DNA of 64,000 nucleotides from Odontesthes bonariensis (GCF_027942865.1 NC_134510.1:5118001-5182000); one strand, 5' to 3'. Positions 12,545 through 23,196 are shown, numbered from the stretch's first letter. Notes: generated from the sequence alone by a model not told the origin. Made by a program: numbers and translations.

Positions 12545-13040
12545 TACAAATCATAAAATGTGTTTTAAAGGCTCTGTACCCTCTTTAGAATAATTCCATC
12601 CAGATTTGAGCAGTTTACCTAATGTAGTTTCCATACAGGACCCAGTTCAGGGTGATCAGAATGCAAAAATAGCAGTGAAATGGCCCTGTTCTGCATTTTC
12701 ACAAATAAAAAAAGTTTTCACAAATCGCAGACAAGCTTTTAATGAATCTACACCCTCTTTAGAATAATTCTATCCAGATTTGAGTAGTCTTAGTGATGTA
12801 GTTTCCATACAGGACCCAGTTCAGGGTGATCAGAATGCAAAAAAAGCAGTGAAATGGCCCTGTTCTGCATTTTCACAAATCAGAAAAAGGTTTCACAAAT
12901 CCCAGACAATGTTTTAATGAATCTACAGCCTCTTTGAAATAATTCTATCCAGATTTGAGCAGTCTAAGTAATGTAGTTTCCATACAGGACCTTGTTTTGG
13001 CCGATCAAAATGCAAAGAATGCAGTGAAATGCCCCTTTAT
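12545..13040. repeat. Tandem repeat, about 178-bp unit, nearly 3 copies
   Basis: The landmarks TTTGAGCAGT, TAGTTTCCATACAGGAC and CAGTGAAATG recur at about 178-bp spacing (for example TAGTTTCCATACAGGAC near 12624, 12799 and 12974). The third copy is truncated and the most diverged. The unit has no coding frame and is satellite-like in length, but too few copies are present to call it a satellite. Confidence 0.85.
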
Positions 13041-13682
13041 GCCCATCCCTTTAATTCGTGAATTGGAGGCTGGTTGACTGGATGCCAACTTCAGCGTGTG
13101 AGATCAGCTGTATGACAGTCATTGAAGTATTCCTAAAGAGAGGAGGATGGATTTTGTCTATAAATAAATAATCAGGAACTCTTGTATTATGTATTTTATT
13201 TACATATATAAATATAAATGATTAAATATTCTGAACTGCTGATATACCTAATAAGAATAACAATAACAATGACAGTCTCAATACGCAAAATGCCTCTCTA
13301 TAATTCATTATTAGTAGGCTAATTGATGAATAAACATCCTGCCACTGAGTATGTTAAAATAAAATCAGAAGGAAACCTGCAGAAGAAAGTCTTCTAACAG
13401 CTGCCTCTCTGTGTTTATTTGCATACAGCACGGTTCGTGAGATCCGGATCCATGTAGGCACTCAAGACGCATTTAAATAGCGACTCTGAATGGACGATAA
13501 ATCCGCACTGAAGGTAACCCAAAGCGCGGCCCGCCACCGTGCAAAGGAGAAGCTCAATGACAAACCTAGAAATTAATAATAACAGCACCCCAGGCAAAAG
13601 CCCAGATTGTTGGGCCTTACAGTTTACATGTCTCAGTGTTATTTATGTGTGATGATAGTTTAGGTTTTTAGGTTAGGTTATT
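13041..13682. other. No gene recognised
   Basis: Unique-looking AT-rich sequence with no family resemblance in any frame. Its last 11 bases, GTTAGGTTATT, are the left target duplication of the Rex3 element. Confidence 0.45.
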
Positions 13683-14338
13683 CCATCCATCATCTTCCGC
13701 TTGTCCGGATCAGGTCGCGGGGGCAGCAGCTTGAGCAGAGAAACCCAGACGTCCCTGTCCCCGGCCACTTCCTCCAGCTCTTCTGGGGGGACCCCGAGGC
13801 GTTCCCAGGCCAGCCGAGAAACATAGTCTCTCCAACGTGTCCTGGGTCTTCCCCGGGGCCTCTTCCCAGTGGGACGGGCCCGGAACACCTCACCAGGGAG
13901 GCGTCCAGGAGGCATCCTAACCAGATGCCCGAGCCACCTCATCTGACTCCTCTCGATGCGGAGGAGCAGCGGTTCTACTCTGAGCCCCTCCCGGATGACC
14001 GAGCTTCTCACCCTATCTCTAAGGGAGAGCCCAGACAACCTGCGGAGGAAACTCATTTCGGCCGCTTGTATTCACGATCTCGTTCTTTCGGTCACTACCC
14101 ACAGCTCGTGACCATAGGTGAGGATAGGAACATAGATTGACCGGTAAATCGAGAGCTTTGCCTTCTGGCTCAGCTCCTTCTTCACCACGACGGGCCGGTG
14201 CAGAGCCCGCATCACTGCAGACGCCGCACCGATCCGTTTGTCAATCTCCTGTTCCATTCATCCCTCACTCGTGAACAAGACCCCGAGATACTTGAACTCC
14301 TCCACTTGGGGAAGGATCTCATTCTCAGTTAGATCTCA
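13683..14338 (-). mobile_element. Rex3/RTE-like LINE 3' end with 11-bp TSD
   Basis: The minus strand encodes the RTE C-terminal region: [69 protein letters not shown]. It ends in a GATGGATGG tail, seen as CCATCCATC on the plus strand. A perfect 11-bp direct repeat GTTAGGTTATT flanks it (13672-13682 and 14339-14349), which fits target-primed insertion. The upstream reverse-transcriptase core is absent, and frame shifts break the remaining frame. Confidence 0.92.
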
Positions 14339-14430
14339 GTTAGGTTATTTACTTTTCAAATCACTGATAAGTGATTTTAGGGGGGATATGTAGGGGAGAG
14401 CTGGGCCTTGACACTGCGCGGACCACATAT

Positions 14431-14874
14431 TAGCCGCTTTCGGACAGAGCAGTTCTAAGAACGGTCCTCCTCGAATTTCGTTCTGATAACTGTCCTTCCC
14501 CAGTGGAACTGTTTCAGTTTGCATTCGCACATGAGTCGGGACCTGATAGAGACTGATGGGACGCAGCCGTCTGCGACAGTGACGTGTTACTTTAGCGCCA
14601 CATTCAACTACAAAACAAAACAAAACAAAACCTGCGAAAAGTAAGGAGAGTAGAAAAAAACACCACAAAGAAGCTAATATGGAGAGCGGGGAGGCCACCG
14701 TGTTCATGGTCTGCATGATGGTGATATTAATCATGGACGATCACATCGGGCATCTAACATCGAGGCTGGAAGAACACACTGAGAGACTCAGGATCCAGCG
14801 CAGGCCATACTTCCTGGTTTCATGAAGGAAGGAGAGCAGAGCGCCGCAGACAAAGGAGACCACGTGTCAGTTTA
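14431..14874. mobile_element. PIF-like element copy A, left half
   Basis: It starts TAGCCGCTTTCGGACAGAGC, the same end as copy B (17625-18686), and runs nearly collinear with it until a Tc1-like element interrupts it at a TA dinucleotide. The right half resumes at 17439-17623. It contains a 48-codon ORF at 14679-14825. Confidence 0.8.
14679..14825 (+). CDS. 48-codon ORF in PIF-like copy A
   Basis: A small complete frame that starts MESGEATVFMVCMMVILIMD, a short acidic start followed by a hydrophobic stretch, and ends with a basic arginine-rich tail. Copy B has a collinear frame of exactly the same length at 17898-18044 with several amino-acid changes and no stop. No known family is recognised. 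It could be a remnant of a transposon accessory ORF, a promoter-proximal exon, or chance conservation between recent copies. Confidence 0.35.
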   Translation: MESGEATVFMVCMMVILIMDDHIGHLTSRLEEHTERLRIQRRPYFLVS

Positions 14875-15394
14875 CAGTTTTTTTCAATCGCTAACAAGCG
14901 CTTACCCATACTTCAGATACTTTTTCTAAACTCTTAACACAATTAGCACAGCATGGGTATTTTGTGGCCATACCATTCACACATTTCATGTCATTTCACA
15001 CAATATGCAGTCAAACACATTTCCTTAACAGACAAGCTATACCCCCCAACAAAATTATGGATTGTTTTTGCATTATTTACGAATGTTAACACACAACATC
15101 CCACAATAGCAAAAACAATATTCCAAACCTTAGATACAGTATAAAAACCTCTGCTTCTGTAGTGATATCAGTTCTAAAACAATATATCTCAACTGATAAT
15201 AAACAAACAATTGAATAATTGTTTTTATTCCCACTTGACATGTCAATAAGGGCATACAGTAATGCATATGTTGATTTATGTTATTTTATTTATTTTTTTT
15301 TTGGTGCATTTTTTTTCTTTGACCCGGTGGTTGGGGACTGCTGCTCTAAAGAATACAACATCTTCCTTCCTCTGGGGGAAGAGGAAAGCTCCTC

Positions 15395-16429
15395 AATAAT
15401 GATCAAGAGTTTGCCATTGTAGAATGGTTGTTACAAATAATGCAATAAAACTACATTCAAGTTCAAGTTCAAACTAGAATTGTGGAGGACCATGAGATAT
15501 TTGACAATATCGATAGCATCAGCCTCACAACCATTACTCGGACATTGTCCAAACACAGAGTGCGGATGAAGCAGCTCTACACTGTTCCCTTTGAGAGGAA
15601 CAGTGAGAGAGTCAAGGCGCTACGACGACAATATATCCAGGTATAGTACTGTATATTCAATTCAATGTCCAGTTCTATAAGCTTTGCACTTTGCAAATAG
15701 GTAACCTACACAGTAATAGGTTACAGTACAGTATGGTATACAGTAATGAGATTTACATAAACTTTGTTTCAGAGAGTTATGGAATCGGAGGCCAACCAGG
15801 CCCCTCATGAATTCATATACATAGATGAGGCAGGATTCAATCTGGCCAAAAGGCGTGGATGTGGACGAAATGTAATTGGAAAAAGGGCCACAGTTGATGT
15901 GCCAGGTCAGAGAGGGGCAAACATTACCATGTGTGCAGCAATTGCAAATGCAGGATTAGTCCTTCACAGAAGCCAGGTTGGACCCTACAATACCGAGCGC
16001 CTCCTTGCCTTTCTCAATGATCTCCACCAGCACCTGGTTCCAGAGCAGGATCAGCAGGGTGAAAACATGAGGACCTTTGTAATCACCTGGGACAATGTGG
16101 CTTTCCATCATTCGCAAGCAATAACTACATGGTTTGAAGTCCACCCAAGACTGGTACGTCTCTTCCTTCCACCCTATTCACTTTTCCTCAACCCCATAGA
16201 GGAGTTCTTTTCTGCATGGAGGTGGAAGGTTTATAACCATCAGGCACATGACCAGATGTCCCTCCTTGAAGCCATGGATGCTGGCTGCAGGGACATCACA
16301 GTTGATGATTTCCAAGGGTGGATCCGACATACCAAGCGGTTTTATCCCAGGTGCCTCGCCTTGGATAATATCAGATGCGATGTTGATGAAAACATGTGGC
16401 CTAACCCTGAAGATCACAGAGATCAGTAA
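15395..16429 (+). pseudogene. Tc1/IS630-type transposase, two exons, one in-frame stop
   Basis: Exon 1 (about 15395-15640) encodes helix-turn-helix-like sequence: DQEFAIVEWLL, then IVEDHEIFDNIDSISLTTIT and LSKHRVRMKQLYTVPFERN. It ends CAG|GTATAG. Exon 2 (15773-16429) follows a TTTGTTTCAG acceptor and encodes the DDE domain: YIDEAGFNLAKRR (first D), TWDNVAFHHS (second D), LFLNPIEEFFSAWRW (E), with 35 residues between the second D and the first E. The frame is open through exon 2. Exon 1 has an in-frame TAA at 15446-15448, so the copy is probably inactive unless an internal start is used. The usual PPYSPFLNPIE motif has a P to L change. Confidence 0.85.
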
Positions 16430-16649
16430 TCAGTAATTTTGTGCTTTTTTTAGTTCCCCCCCTTTTTATCTGGGCTTTTTGCTGTTGTTTTTTTGTTCAG
16501 AATGCTCTTGTGTATTTCATGGATTTTTTGTTCACTGTAAATGAACTGTTTTCTGTTCTATCATATTGTAAACAGCATTTCTACAGTACCTCCTGTAGTA
16601 AACAGTAAAGGAAAAAAAATACTTATTTGGTTTTTACTGGAATGCCTTT

Positions 16650-17004
16650 GAATGACCCCAGCTGGTCGAGGCGGATGGCCACCCTTCCTGAGTCTGGTTC
16701 TGCCAGAGGTTTCTTCCTGTTAAAAGGGAGTCGTTTCTCTCCACAGTCGCCTCAGGCACGCTCAGGCCGGGAGATTGGACCGAAAAACAAAAAGTTTTCA
16801 GTGCAATCTGTTGGTTTTCTTAGCTAGGAAATTGTTTTTGAATTGGCTCTATATGAACGAATTGGATTGTTTTATGAATTATGATTATTATTAATTAATT
16901 GAATTCCAATTGGCTTGAATTGGACTTACTATCTAAGTGCCTTGAGATGACATTTGTTGTATTTGGCGCTATATAAATAAAAATGAATTGAATTGAATTG
17001 AATG
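16650..17004 (+). mobile_element. L2/Maui-like 3' UTR fragment nested in the Tc1-like element
   Basis: It matches the 3' UTR of the L2 copies at 639-2058 and 43335-44956: GACCCCAGCTGGTCGAGGCG, GTCTGGTTCTGCCAGAGG, and the terminal ATTTGGCGCTATATAAAT followed by AATTGAATTGAATTG. Only the last 350 bp were inserted. Confidence 0.9.
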
Positions 17005-17438
17005 TGAACATTACATGTGGACATACAGTTCCCAACCAAGAAATTTAGTGAAAAAACGGTGGATTTCATGTTTTGCATGCAAATACCTGTAAAACATAAA
17101 AGTCTATGCAGTTTTTGTAATGTCAACAATAGGCAGTATTTTGAAACCTGGTGAACTTTGATTGACTGCATGTACCTTGTGAAGTGAACAAGTGTTATTC
17201 TTTGACAGAATAATTTCATTTTGAGTCAGATTTCCAGTGTTTTGGTAAAAAATGTGTGCAGAGAAAGATGTGTTCTATTTTGAAATGAAGAGTTATTATA
17301 TTTTTAACAAAATGTGTTTTTGAGAAGAAAATTATCCATTTGGCCAATTGTGTTTTGTAGGTGTGAGTCTGTGTTAAGAGTTTAGAAAAAGTATCTGAAG
17401 TATGGGTAAGCGCTTGTTATCGATTGAAAAAAACTGTA

Positions 17439-17623
17439 ACTTATTAAACACGTGCAGGTTGTTTCCGTGTCGTATGAGGAAACATTTCAGCCGTGACAAC
17501 ATGACAAGGGGCGTAGCTACCAACCACCAAACACCTCCATCAGATGTGTTCCTATTGAACCCAGAACAGACACAGCCTCGGAGAAGGAGCAGAAATGGTT
17601 ATAAGGAACTGAATGTTCCTGTA
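17439..17623. mobile_element. PIF-like element copy A, right part
   Basis: ACTTATTAAACACGTGCAGG, CATTTCAGCCGTGACAACAT and GGGGCGTAGCTACC correspond to 18405-18500 of copy B. It stops where copy B begins (TAGCCGC), so its own right terminal repeat is missing. Confidence 0.75.
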
Positions 17624-17897
17624 TAGCCGCTTTCGGACAGAGTAGTTATAAGAACGCAGTTATCAGAACTGTCCTACTCGAATTTCGTTCCAATAACTGT
17701 CCTTCCCCAGCGGAACTGTTTCAGTCTGCATTCGCACATGAGTCGGGACCAGGTCGGGACTGATGCGCCGCGCGCAGCCGTCTGCGTCAGTGACGTGTTA
17801 CGTTAGCCGTTTAGCGCCACATTCAACAGCAAAACAAAACTAAACAAAACCCGGTAAAAGTAAGGAGAGAAGAAGAAAACACCACAAAGAAGCTAAC

Positions 17898-18044
17898 ATG
17901 GAGAGCGGGGAGGCCACCGTGTTCATGGTCTGCATGATGGTGATATTAATCATGGACGATCACATCAGGCGTCTAACATGGAGGCTGGAAGAGCTCACAG
18001 AGAGAGTCAGGATCGAGCGCAGGCGATACTTCTTCGTTTCATGA
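17898..18044 (+). CDS. 48-codon ORF in PIF-like copy B
   Basis: Same start (MESGEATVFMVCMMVILIMD) and same length as the frame in copy A. Differences lie in the second half, where charged residues alternate in a helix-like LTWRLEELTERVRIERRR. The family is not recognised. Confidence 0.35.
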   Translation: MESGEATVFMVCMMVILIMDDHIRRLTWRLEELTERVRIERRRYFFVS

Positions 18045-18073
18045 AGGAAGAAAGGAGAGCAGAGCGCTGCAGA

Positions 18074-18381
18074 TGTGGGAGAGAAATGTCATGACATGGC
18101 CTAATTACATCGTGTGCTTAGTTGACTGGTTCATATGAATATTGTTGATAGTTAGAATGAGCTTGTTTATGATAATGGCAAAAGCCAGGCGCCTGAGGAA
18201 GATTGGGGCTTAGCCACGTATGCATTGTGTGATCCAGGAACAGTATAAAGGGTTGTCACAAAATGAGGTCGGTGGAGATTTTTGGACATTCTGTATGCAC
18301 ATTTGCTGTGACGGCTTGTTCAAATAAACTTCCCCAATGAAAGGCTGACCGACGCGGATTCGACTCCTTTTCTCCACTACA
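18074..18381 (+). mobile_element. Solo LTR of a retroelement, 4-bp TSD
   Basis: It begins TGTGGGAGAG and ends CTCCACTACA (TG...CA). It is flanked by CAGA at 18070-18073 and 18382-18385. The empty site is visible in copy A, which reads GCAGACAAAGG without interruption. A TATA-like AGTATAAAGG near 18242 and an AATAAA near 18324 fit U3/R order on the plus strand. No internal coding region is present, so this is a recombination relic. Confidence 0.85.
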
Positions 18382-18744
18382 CAGACAAAGGAGACAACGT
18401 GTAAGTTTAATTTATTAAACACCCGCCGGTTCTGTCTGTGTGGTATGATGAAACATTTCAGCCGTGATAGCATGCCATGGGGCGTAGCTACCGACCACCA
18501 AACACCTACGTCAGATGCGTTCTATAGAACCATGAAAAGACCCGACCTCGGAGAAGGAGCTGAAATGGTTTTAGGAACTAAGGGAGATAGCCCCGAGTTC
18601 CTGTATGTCCGAACACGGGAGAAAACGGCCCCGCGGATTAAAAGGTTATTAGAACTGCCAATGGTTCCTACAGTCCGAAAGCGGCTTATGTGCGAATGTG
18701 GGAGAAAACGGCCCCGTTCCTGAAAAGGTTATAGGTTATTCCTC

Positions 18745-19030
18745 AGTGCGAATGTGGCTAATGTTTAGAGTCAGAATGTTCTCTGTCCAGGCGATGACGA
18801 AGATGTTGCAGCAGTCTCGGCAAGACAGAGATTGGGTTTGGGCCACATACGCACAGAATGATATCAGGAAGTATAGGAGGATCTCACAGGCTGTTGTCGT
18901 TGGGATTGCTGTGTATGCTGCCATGTAATGCCATGTTTCTATGTTGTTCTGTTTCTATGTTGTTCCTGTTCATAAATTCCCCCATTAGAGGCTGCAAAGG
19001 TGAGTCCGACCACTCTTTTCTCCACAACAT
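18745..19030 (+). mobile_element. Diverged relative of the solo LTR
   Basis: GATTGGGTTTGGGCCACATA, GAAGTATAGGAGG and CATAAATTCCCCCATTAGAG line up in the same order with GATTGGGGCTTAGCCACGTA, AGTATAAAGGG and AATAAACTTCCCCAATGAAA in the LTR at 18074-18381. The boundaries and any TSD are not clear. Confidence 0.45.
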
Positions 19031-19124
19031 CACAAACAATATAAGGAGGTGGGTAATGAAATTACTGGGAAAAAAAGTGGGACACAAAAACTGCAAAACA
19101 TTATCATGATATGTTACGGTCATA

Positions 19125-19733
19125 TTAAAGCTGCAGTCTGCAGGATTTGTTGTTGTCATACGTAAAGTCCTAATTTTTGGCATTTTAAGAGTTTACATGA
19201 TCTATCCGAACGCTTGAAGTTGAAAACGGTAACCTCCGTAGTCGCAAAATGCAAGAAATGCTTATTTTTTAACCGAAAAATCAAAAGTTATTCAACTTCC
19301 TGTCCCGCCACATCAAAACACATGAGAACTCGTGCACGTCTACGTGCACGCCAAATGCGCGTACACGACTCCTCATTCATCAAATCACCTGTCATTTGCG
19401 ATCATGGAAGACACAGTAAGTAGACTAGCCCGTAATGAAGTTCAATTGTCTAGATAAATAAGCGTGGGGACGAGCCTACCTTGTATCGCGCGTGCACAAT
19501 CGGTGATTGACAGGCAGCAGAGCCCAGCTCGTAACCTGATTGGTTACCTTTTACCAGTCCGGTCTGCAATTTTGTAAACAAACCTGCTGGCTTTGGAGGG
19601 ACCTAGCGGGACATATAGGGGACCTAGAGAACTAATTTTTTTTTTGTATTGAGGTATTTAATGTACTACTTTCAGAATCCCCGGACAGTTCCAGGCATTA
19701 TGCTTGAAAAAGAGTTGCAGACTGCAGCTTTAA
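19125..19733. mobile_element. TTAA-flanked foldback MITE
   Basis: Ends TTAAAGCTGCAGTCTGCAG and TTGCAGACTGCAGCTTTAA are inverted copies bounded by TTAA. No coding content. The TTAA target suggests piggyBac or Kolobok machinery. Confidence 0.8.
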
Positions 19734-19929
19734 AGAAGCATAGTAGTTGATGTTAAAGACCCTGAGGACTCAAATACCTTCTCTTTAAAACAGTTTAAAC
19801 ATTTCAGCCAACTCGTGGAAAATCCGGTACGAGGTGAAATGCTGCTCAGACTAATTTAGTAACTTGTTCAAGTTACCAGAAATGAAAGACACCACGAGAA
19901 AAAAAATGATTTTAAAACAAACAAAAAAA

Positions 19930-20064
19930 CGTTGTGCTTTTCCTATTGGCCGTGTTCTTTACGTCATTACGTGGTGTTTGTGGAGGGGCGGGGCAGGCTC
20001 AGATGTAGTGGAAGGGGGACAGAAGCAGCGAGAGACGGTGAGCAAGGGACACTTATCTTACAGG
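19930..20064 (+). promoter_or_regulatory. ZDHHC3: Putative ZDHHC3 promoter and non-coding first exon
   Basis: A GC-rich patch stands out in AT-rich DNA. It has an inverted CCAAT box (TATTGGCCG, 19943), a CRE-like TTACGTCATTACG (19959) and a GC box GGGGCGGGGC (19985). Two good donors follow: ACG|GTGAGC after 20037 and CAG|GTGAGA after 20063. It lies upstream of the first coding exon with no other gene start nearby. The assignment is inference; no transcript evidence can be seen. Confidence 0.5.
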
Positions 20065-20631
20065 TGAGATTCAGAGGGGTACATTGACAATCAATCTGAA
20101 CTGAAGACAAGTAAACACTCTCTGGCGTGTACGGCTTTACAGCTGAAGATACAGACATGAACAGAAATAAGCCGACGGGTTGCTGCAGATGCTCCCATGT
20201 TAGCTTAAAAGCTAGCTAAAATGGACTGGCGTTTGAATCGATTGGTGGAGTCAGTGAGCTTTTCCAGAACGATACAAGCAAATAAATGACAATAGAAACT
20301 GTCCTTGCCTTTGGCGTGTTTACTTAATATTACCTGTCACCGTGGTATGACTTTACCCGGTTAAAAATAAGATTGTTAGCTTGTTTACCGAGCAAAGATG
20401 CAGAAACATCCACGCTCATCGAAACAAGCTCGGGATCGTTGACCCAGTTTTCTGCTTGACAAATCAATGAAGCCCAGCTTTGAAATCTGACACCAACGAT
20501 AGTGTTTTTGTATAATGTCTTGATTAATTAGTAGTCATTGCGAGTTGCTGCTTATGAAAGAATATTACTCTTGCTGGGTTAAAATAGCGTTAGCACCTAA
20601 GTATCAGTGAGCTGCAGCTGTGATGTTGTGA
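20065..20631. other. Putative ZDHHC3 intron 1, no feature
   Basis: Unique-looking sequence, less AT-rich than the flank. Nothing recognised. Confidence 0.4.
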
Positions 20632-20905
20632 TGGTGCAGCTCCAGGTGGTGCAGCTCTGTGATGCTCCAGTTGGAGCAGCCCCAGGTGGTGCAGCTCCAG
20701 GTGGTGCAGCTCTGTGATGCTCCAGTTGGAGCAGCCCCAGGTGGTGCAGCTCCAGGTGGTGCAGCTCTGTGATGCTCCAGGTGGGGCAGCCCCAGGTGTT
20801 GCAGCTCCAGGTGGTGCAGCTCTGTGATGCTCCAGGTGGGGCAGCCCCAGGTGTTGCAGCTCCAGGTGGCATCTCTATGATGCTCCAGGTGTTGCAGCTC
20901 CAGGT
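20632..20905. repeat. GC-rich minisatellite, unit about 60 bp
   Basis: About four and a half imperfect copies built from GGTGCAGCTCCAGGTGGTGC and GCTCTGTGATGCTCCAG blocks. All three bases of the inner 15-mer are kept, so the minus strand reads as a PPGAAPPGA-type frame (20597-20944), but no splice or start context supports a protein. Confidence 0.9.
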
Positions 20906-21263
20906 GGGGTTGACCTCTGCCGTGACAAAGCTTTCATAGATCAACCATCTGCTTTGTTTTCCTGCGTTTTCTGTGCAGAAAGCTGAATTGAGGGAAGACT
21001 TCCCAAAGATTTGTCAAACTCACATTGGTCACCATTCTCTGACGGTTGCTTTTATCGGTTAAAAGAGAACAGAAAAGCACTGTGGGTGTATCAGACACAC
21101 AGTTTACCTGTGTGAGGGATGCTGGAGATTTATGCTCAGTGCACGGCAGGAAACTTCTGTACGTTCTTGATTTAAGAACTGATGCACTCCAAGTTAATTG
21201 TTGACTGGGAAGTTTGATGTTTAGAGCTGGGGATATTGTTCAGTTGGTTATTTTGGCTGAATG
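20906..21263. other. Putative ZDHHC3 intron 1, no feature
   Basis: Nothing recognised in any frame. Confidence 0.4.
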
Positions 21264-22547
21264 TACAATCCTAGTTCCAAACAGGTTGGCACATGTGTAA
21301 AATGTCAATTAAAGAAAATAATACATCGCTTTGTAAATCTCATAAACCAATATTTTATTCACAGTAAAACATACAAAGTATTGAAAAGGAGATGAGACAT
21401 TTTACTCTTTCATGGCAAATATTAGCTCATCTTGAATTTGAAGGTAGCAACAAATCTCAAGAAAAGTTGGGAGGGGTTATGTTTACCATTGTGTACCATC
21501 CCCTCTTCTTCTAACAATAATCCGTAAACATCTGGGAACTTCGGTGACAATCTGGACTTCTGGCGGGACAGTCCCAGATTTCACTATGATGTAAAGCTGT
21601 TGGAATGGATTCAGTTTGTGGTTTAGCATTGTCTTACTGAAATATGCAAGGCCTTCCCTGAAGGAGAAACCATCTGGATGGAAGCATTTGTTGCTGTTAA
21701 AAACCTGCTTATAGCTCTCAGCTTTTGATGGTGCCTTAAAGTGATGGTTCGGAGTAGATTCACCCTAGGGTCATTTGAACCATGACATCCAACCAAGTAG
21801 CCCACCCGAAGTTTTTCCGATATTGGCTGAATATCAGCCGAGTTACTGAGTTATCCCGAATAGCTTAGTACAAGCGCTAATGGACCCTGGCAGTATCTCC
21901 AAAATTACCACACTAAAATCACATGCCATGACACCAAACTTCTACAGTAGTACAAATATGGTCTGTACTCACAAAACGATGCATTTGGAAGTTTGTACAT
22001 AGTCCAGGAGTTTATTATTATCAACACAAGCCTAATAGCTTCTCTGCTGCTAAAGCTGCGTCAACGTCACTTCCTTGATCTGGGAGCTTCAATGTAAGAT
22101 GAGGGTTGATGTACTACTGTAGACAACAAAGTATATGCTATATTCTACATGAATTTTTATGAATTTTTATGTTGTAGAGTTGTGAATTTATTTTATCAAT
22201 GGAGAAATTGAGCAGCCTTGCTTTGTTGTCTACAGTAGTAGACAACAAAGAACATCACATCTAAAGACATCACAACATGTCTTTAGATTGTTGAAATCCT
22301 CTGTGATATTTTGTCCTGCAGGTGGAATATTCAGCATCTTTGCAGTCTTAGTCAGTAGCACCGTGTTTCTCCAGCTGTTTCTTTTTAGCGCCACTTACTT
22401 TCCCACCCTGTCGTTGCCACTGCAGTGAAATGTCTCAATTTTGATATTGCCAATGAAATATTGCTTTATGAGATTTCTTAAATCACTGCATTATGTTTTT
22501 GAATATATTCTAAACAGCATCTCAACTTTTTTGGAATTGAGGTTGTA
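21264..22547. mobile_element. Non-autonomous DNA transposon with TACAA ends
   Basis: The left end TACAATCCTAGTTCCAAACA and the inverse of the right end, TACAACCTCAATTCCAAAAA, are diverged inverted repeats that continue into GTTG and AAAATGT-like text. TA could be the target duplication. No transposase. A second element starts inside it at 21736. Confidence 0.6.
21736..22256. mobile_element. Partial TTAA-type element with internal inverted repeat
   Basis: The left end TTAAAGTGATGGTTCGGAGT resembles the TTAAAG ends of the foldback elements in this window; the matching right end was not found. Inside, TACTACTGTAGACAACAAAG (22112-22131) is repeated in inverse at 22221-22240, and GTAGACAACAAAG recurs directly after it. 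Confidence 0.5.
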
Positions 22548-23183
22548 AAAGAATTCCTTGATCCGAGACAACAAAATATCAAGGCTCACTTATGTATTCT
22601 GTTTTCATGCCATCACAAAGCTTTAGAATAGCATTAAAAAGACTGAATATTCTACATAAACAAATAAGAACAATTATTTCATTATGTGTACATTGATAGC
22701 TGCTTGTAATTGATCATCATCTTTTTAAATCACAAATGGATTAAGATCAGCTGTAATAGAATGAGAAAAATGAACATGTTTGTGATATTTCTTTCTTTTT
22801 TTTTATTTAGTTTTTCCTCGATAATATATATGTTGCAGTCATGTTTGTTTGATTTTTGGGGATTAATAGTATGATTCCATTCAATTTCTTTCCTTTGGCA
22901 TGCCATGGTTCCAGATTTGAAGCCAGAATGTCCAAGCCCAGACATTCCCAGGGACATGCGACAAGGAATACAGTACTTTCTCCCAGCTGAGAAACTGAAA
23001 CTTTGATAATTAGATGTTGGGAGCTCGTGCCCTGCTCTCCATGTCCACATCTTATTTGAAATCTACTCAGCTCTTCTGGAGAACCAAACCTGTGACTTGT
23101 GCTTAACCTATGACAATCATCTCCCCCCAGCATGTGATGACTGAGGCCTGACGGTGTAGGGGGTCCGGTGACTGGAACAGCAG
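22548..23183. other. Putative ZDHHC3 intron 1, 3' part
   Basis: No element recognised. It ends at the acceptor region GGAACAGCAG before the first coding exon. Confidence 0.45.
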
Positions 23184-23196
23184 GCAGCCAGCTTCG

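Larger units (their letters stand above)
14875..17436 (+). mobile_element. Tc1/IS630-like transposon with TA target sites
   Basis: The left end reads CAGTTTTTTTCAATCGCTAA; the right end is its inverse, ending CGATTGAAAAAAACTG. The inverted repeats extend about 65 bp inwards and include GCGCTTACCCATACTTCAGA. TA dinucleotides flank both ends (14873-14874 and 17437-17438). It carries a spliced transposase (see 15395-16429) and was itself hit by an L2 3' end at 16650-17004. It sits inside PIF-like copy A, whose sequence resumes exactly after it. Confidence 0.92.
17625..18686. mobile_element. PIF/Harbinger-like element copy B
   Basis: It begins AGCCGCTTTCGGACAGAG and ends CAGTCCGAAAGCGGCT, an inverted pair. 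TAT on both sides could be a 3-bp target duplication, as used by PIF/Harbinger. It is internally collinear with copy A apart from a solo LTR at 18074-18381. The 48-codon frame lies at 17898-18044. The superfamily assignment rests on the ends and the TSD only, since no DDE nuclease remains. Confidence 0.7.

Noticed and set aside
20597-20944. Collagen-like PPGA frame on the minus strand
   Set aside because: Produced by the minisatellite unit being a multiple of three; no start or splice context.
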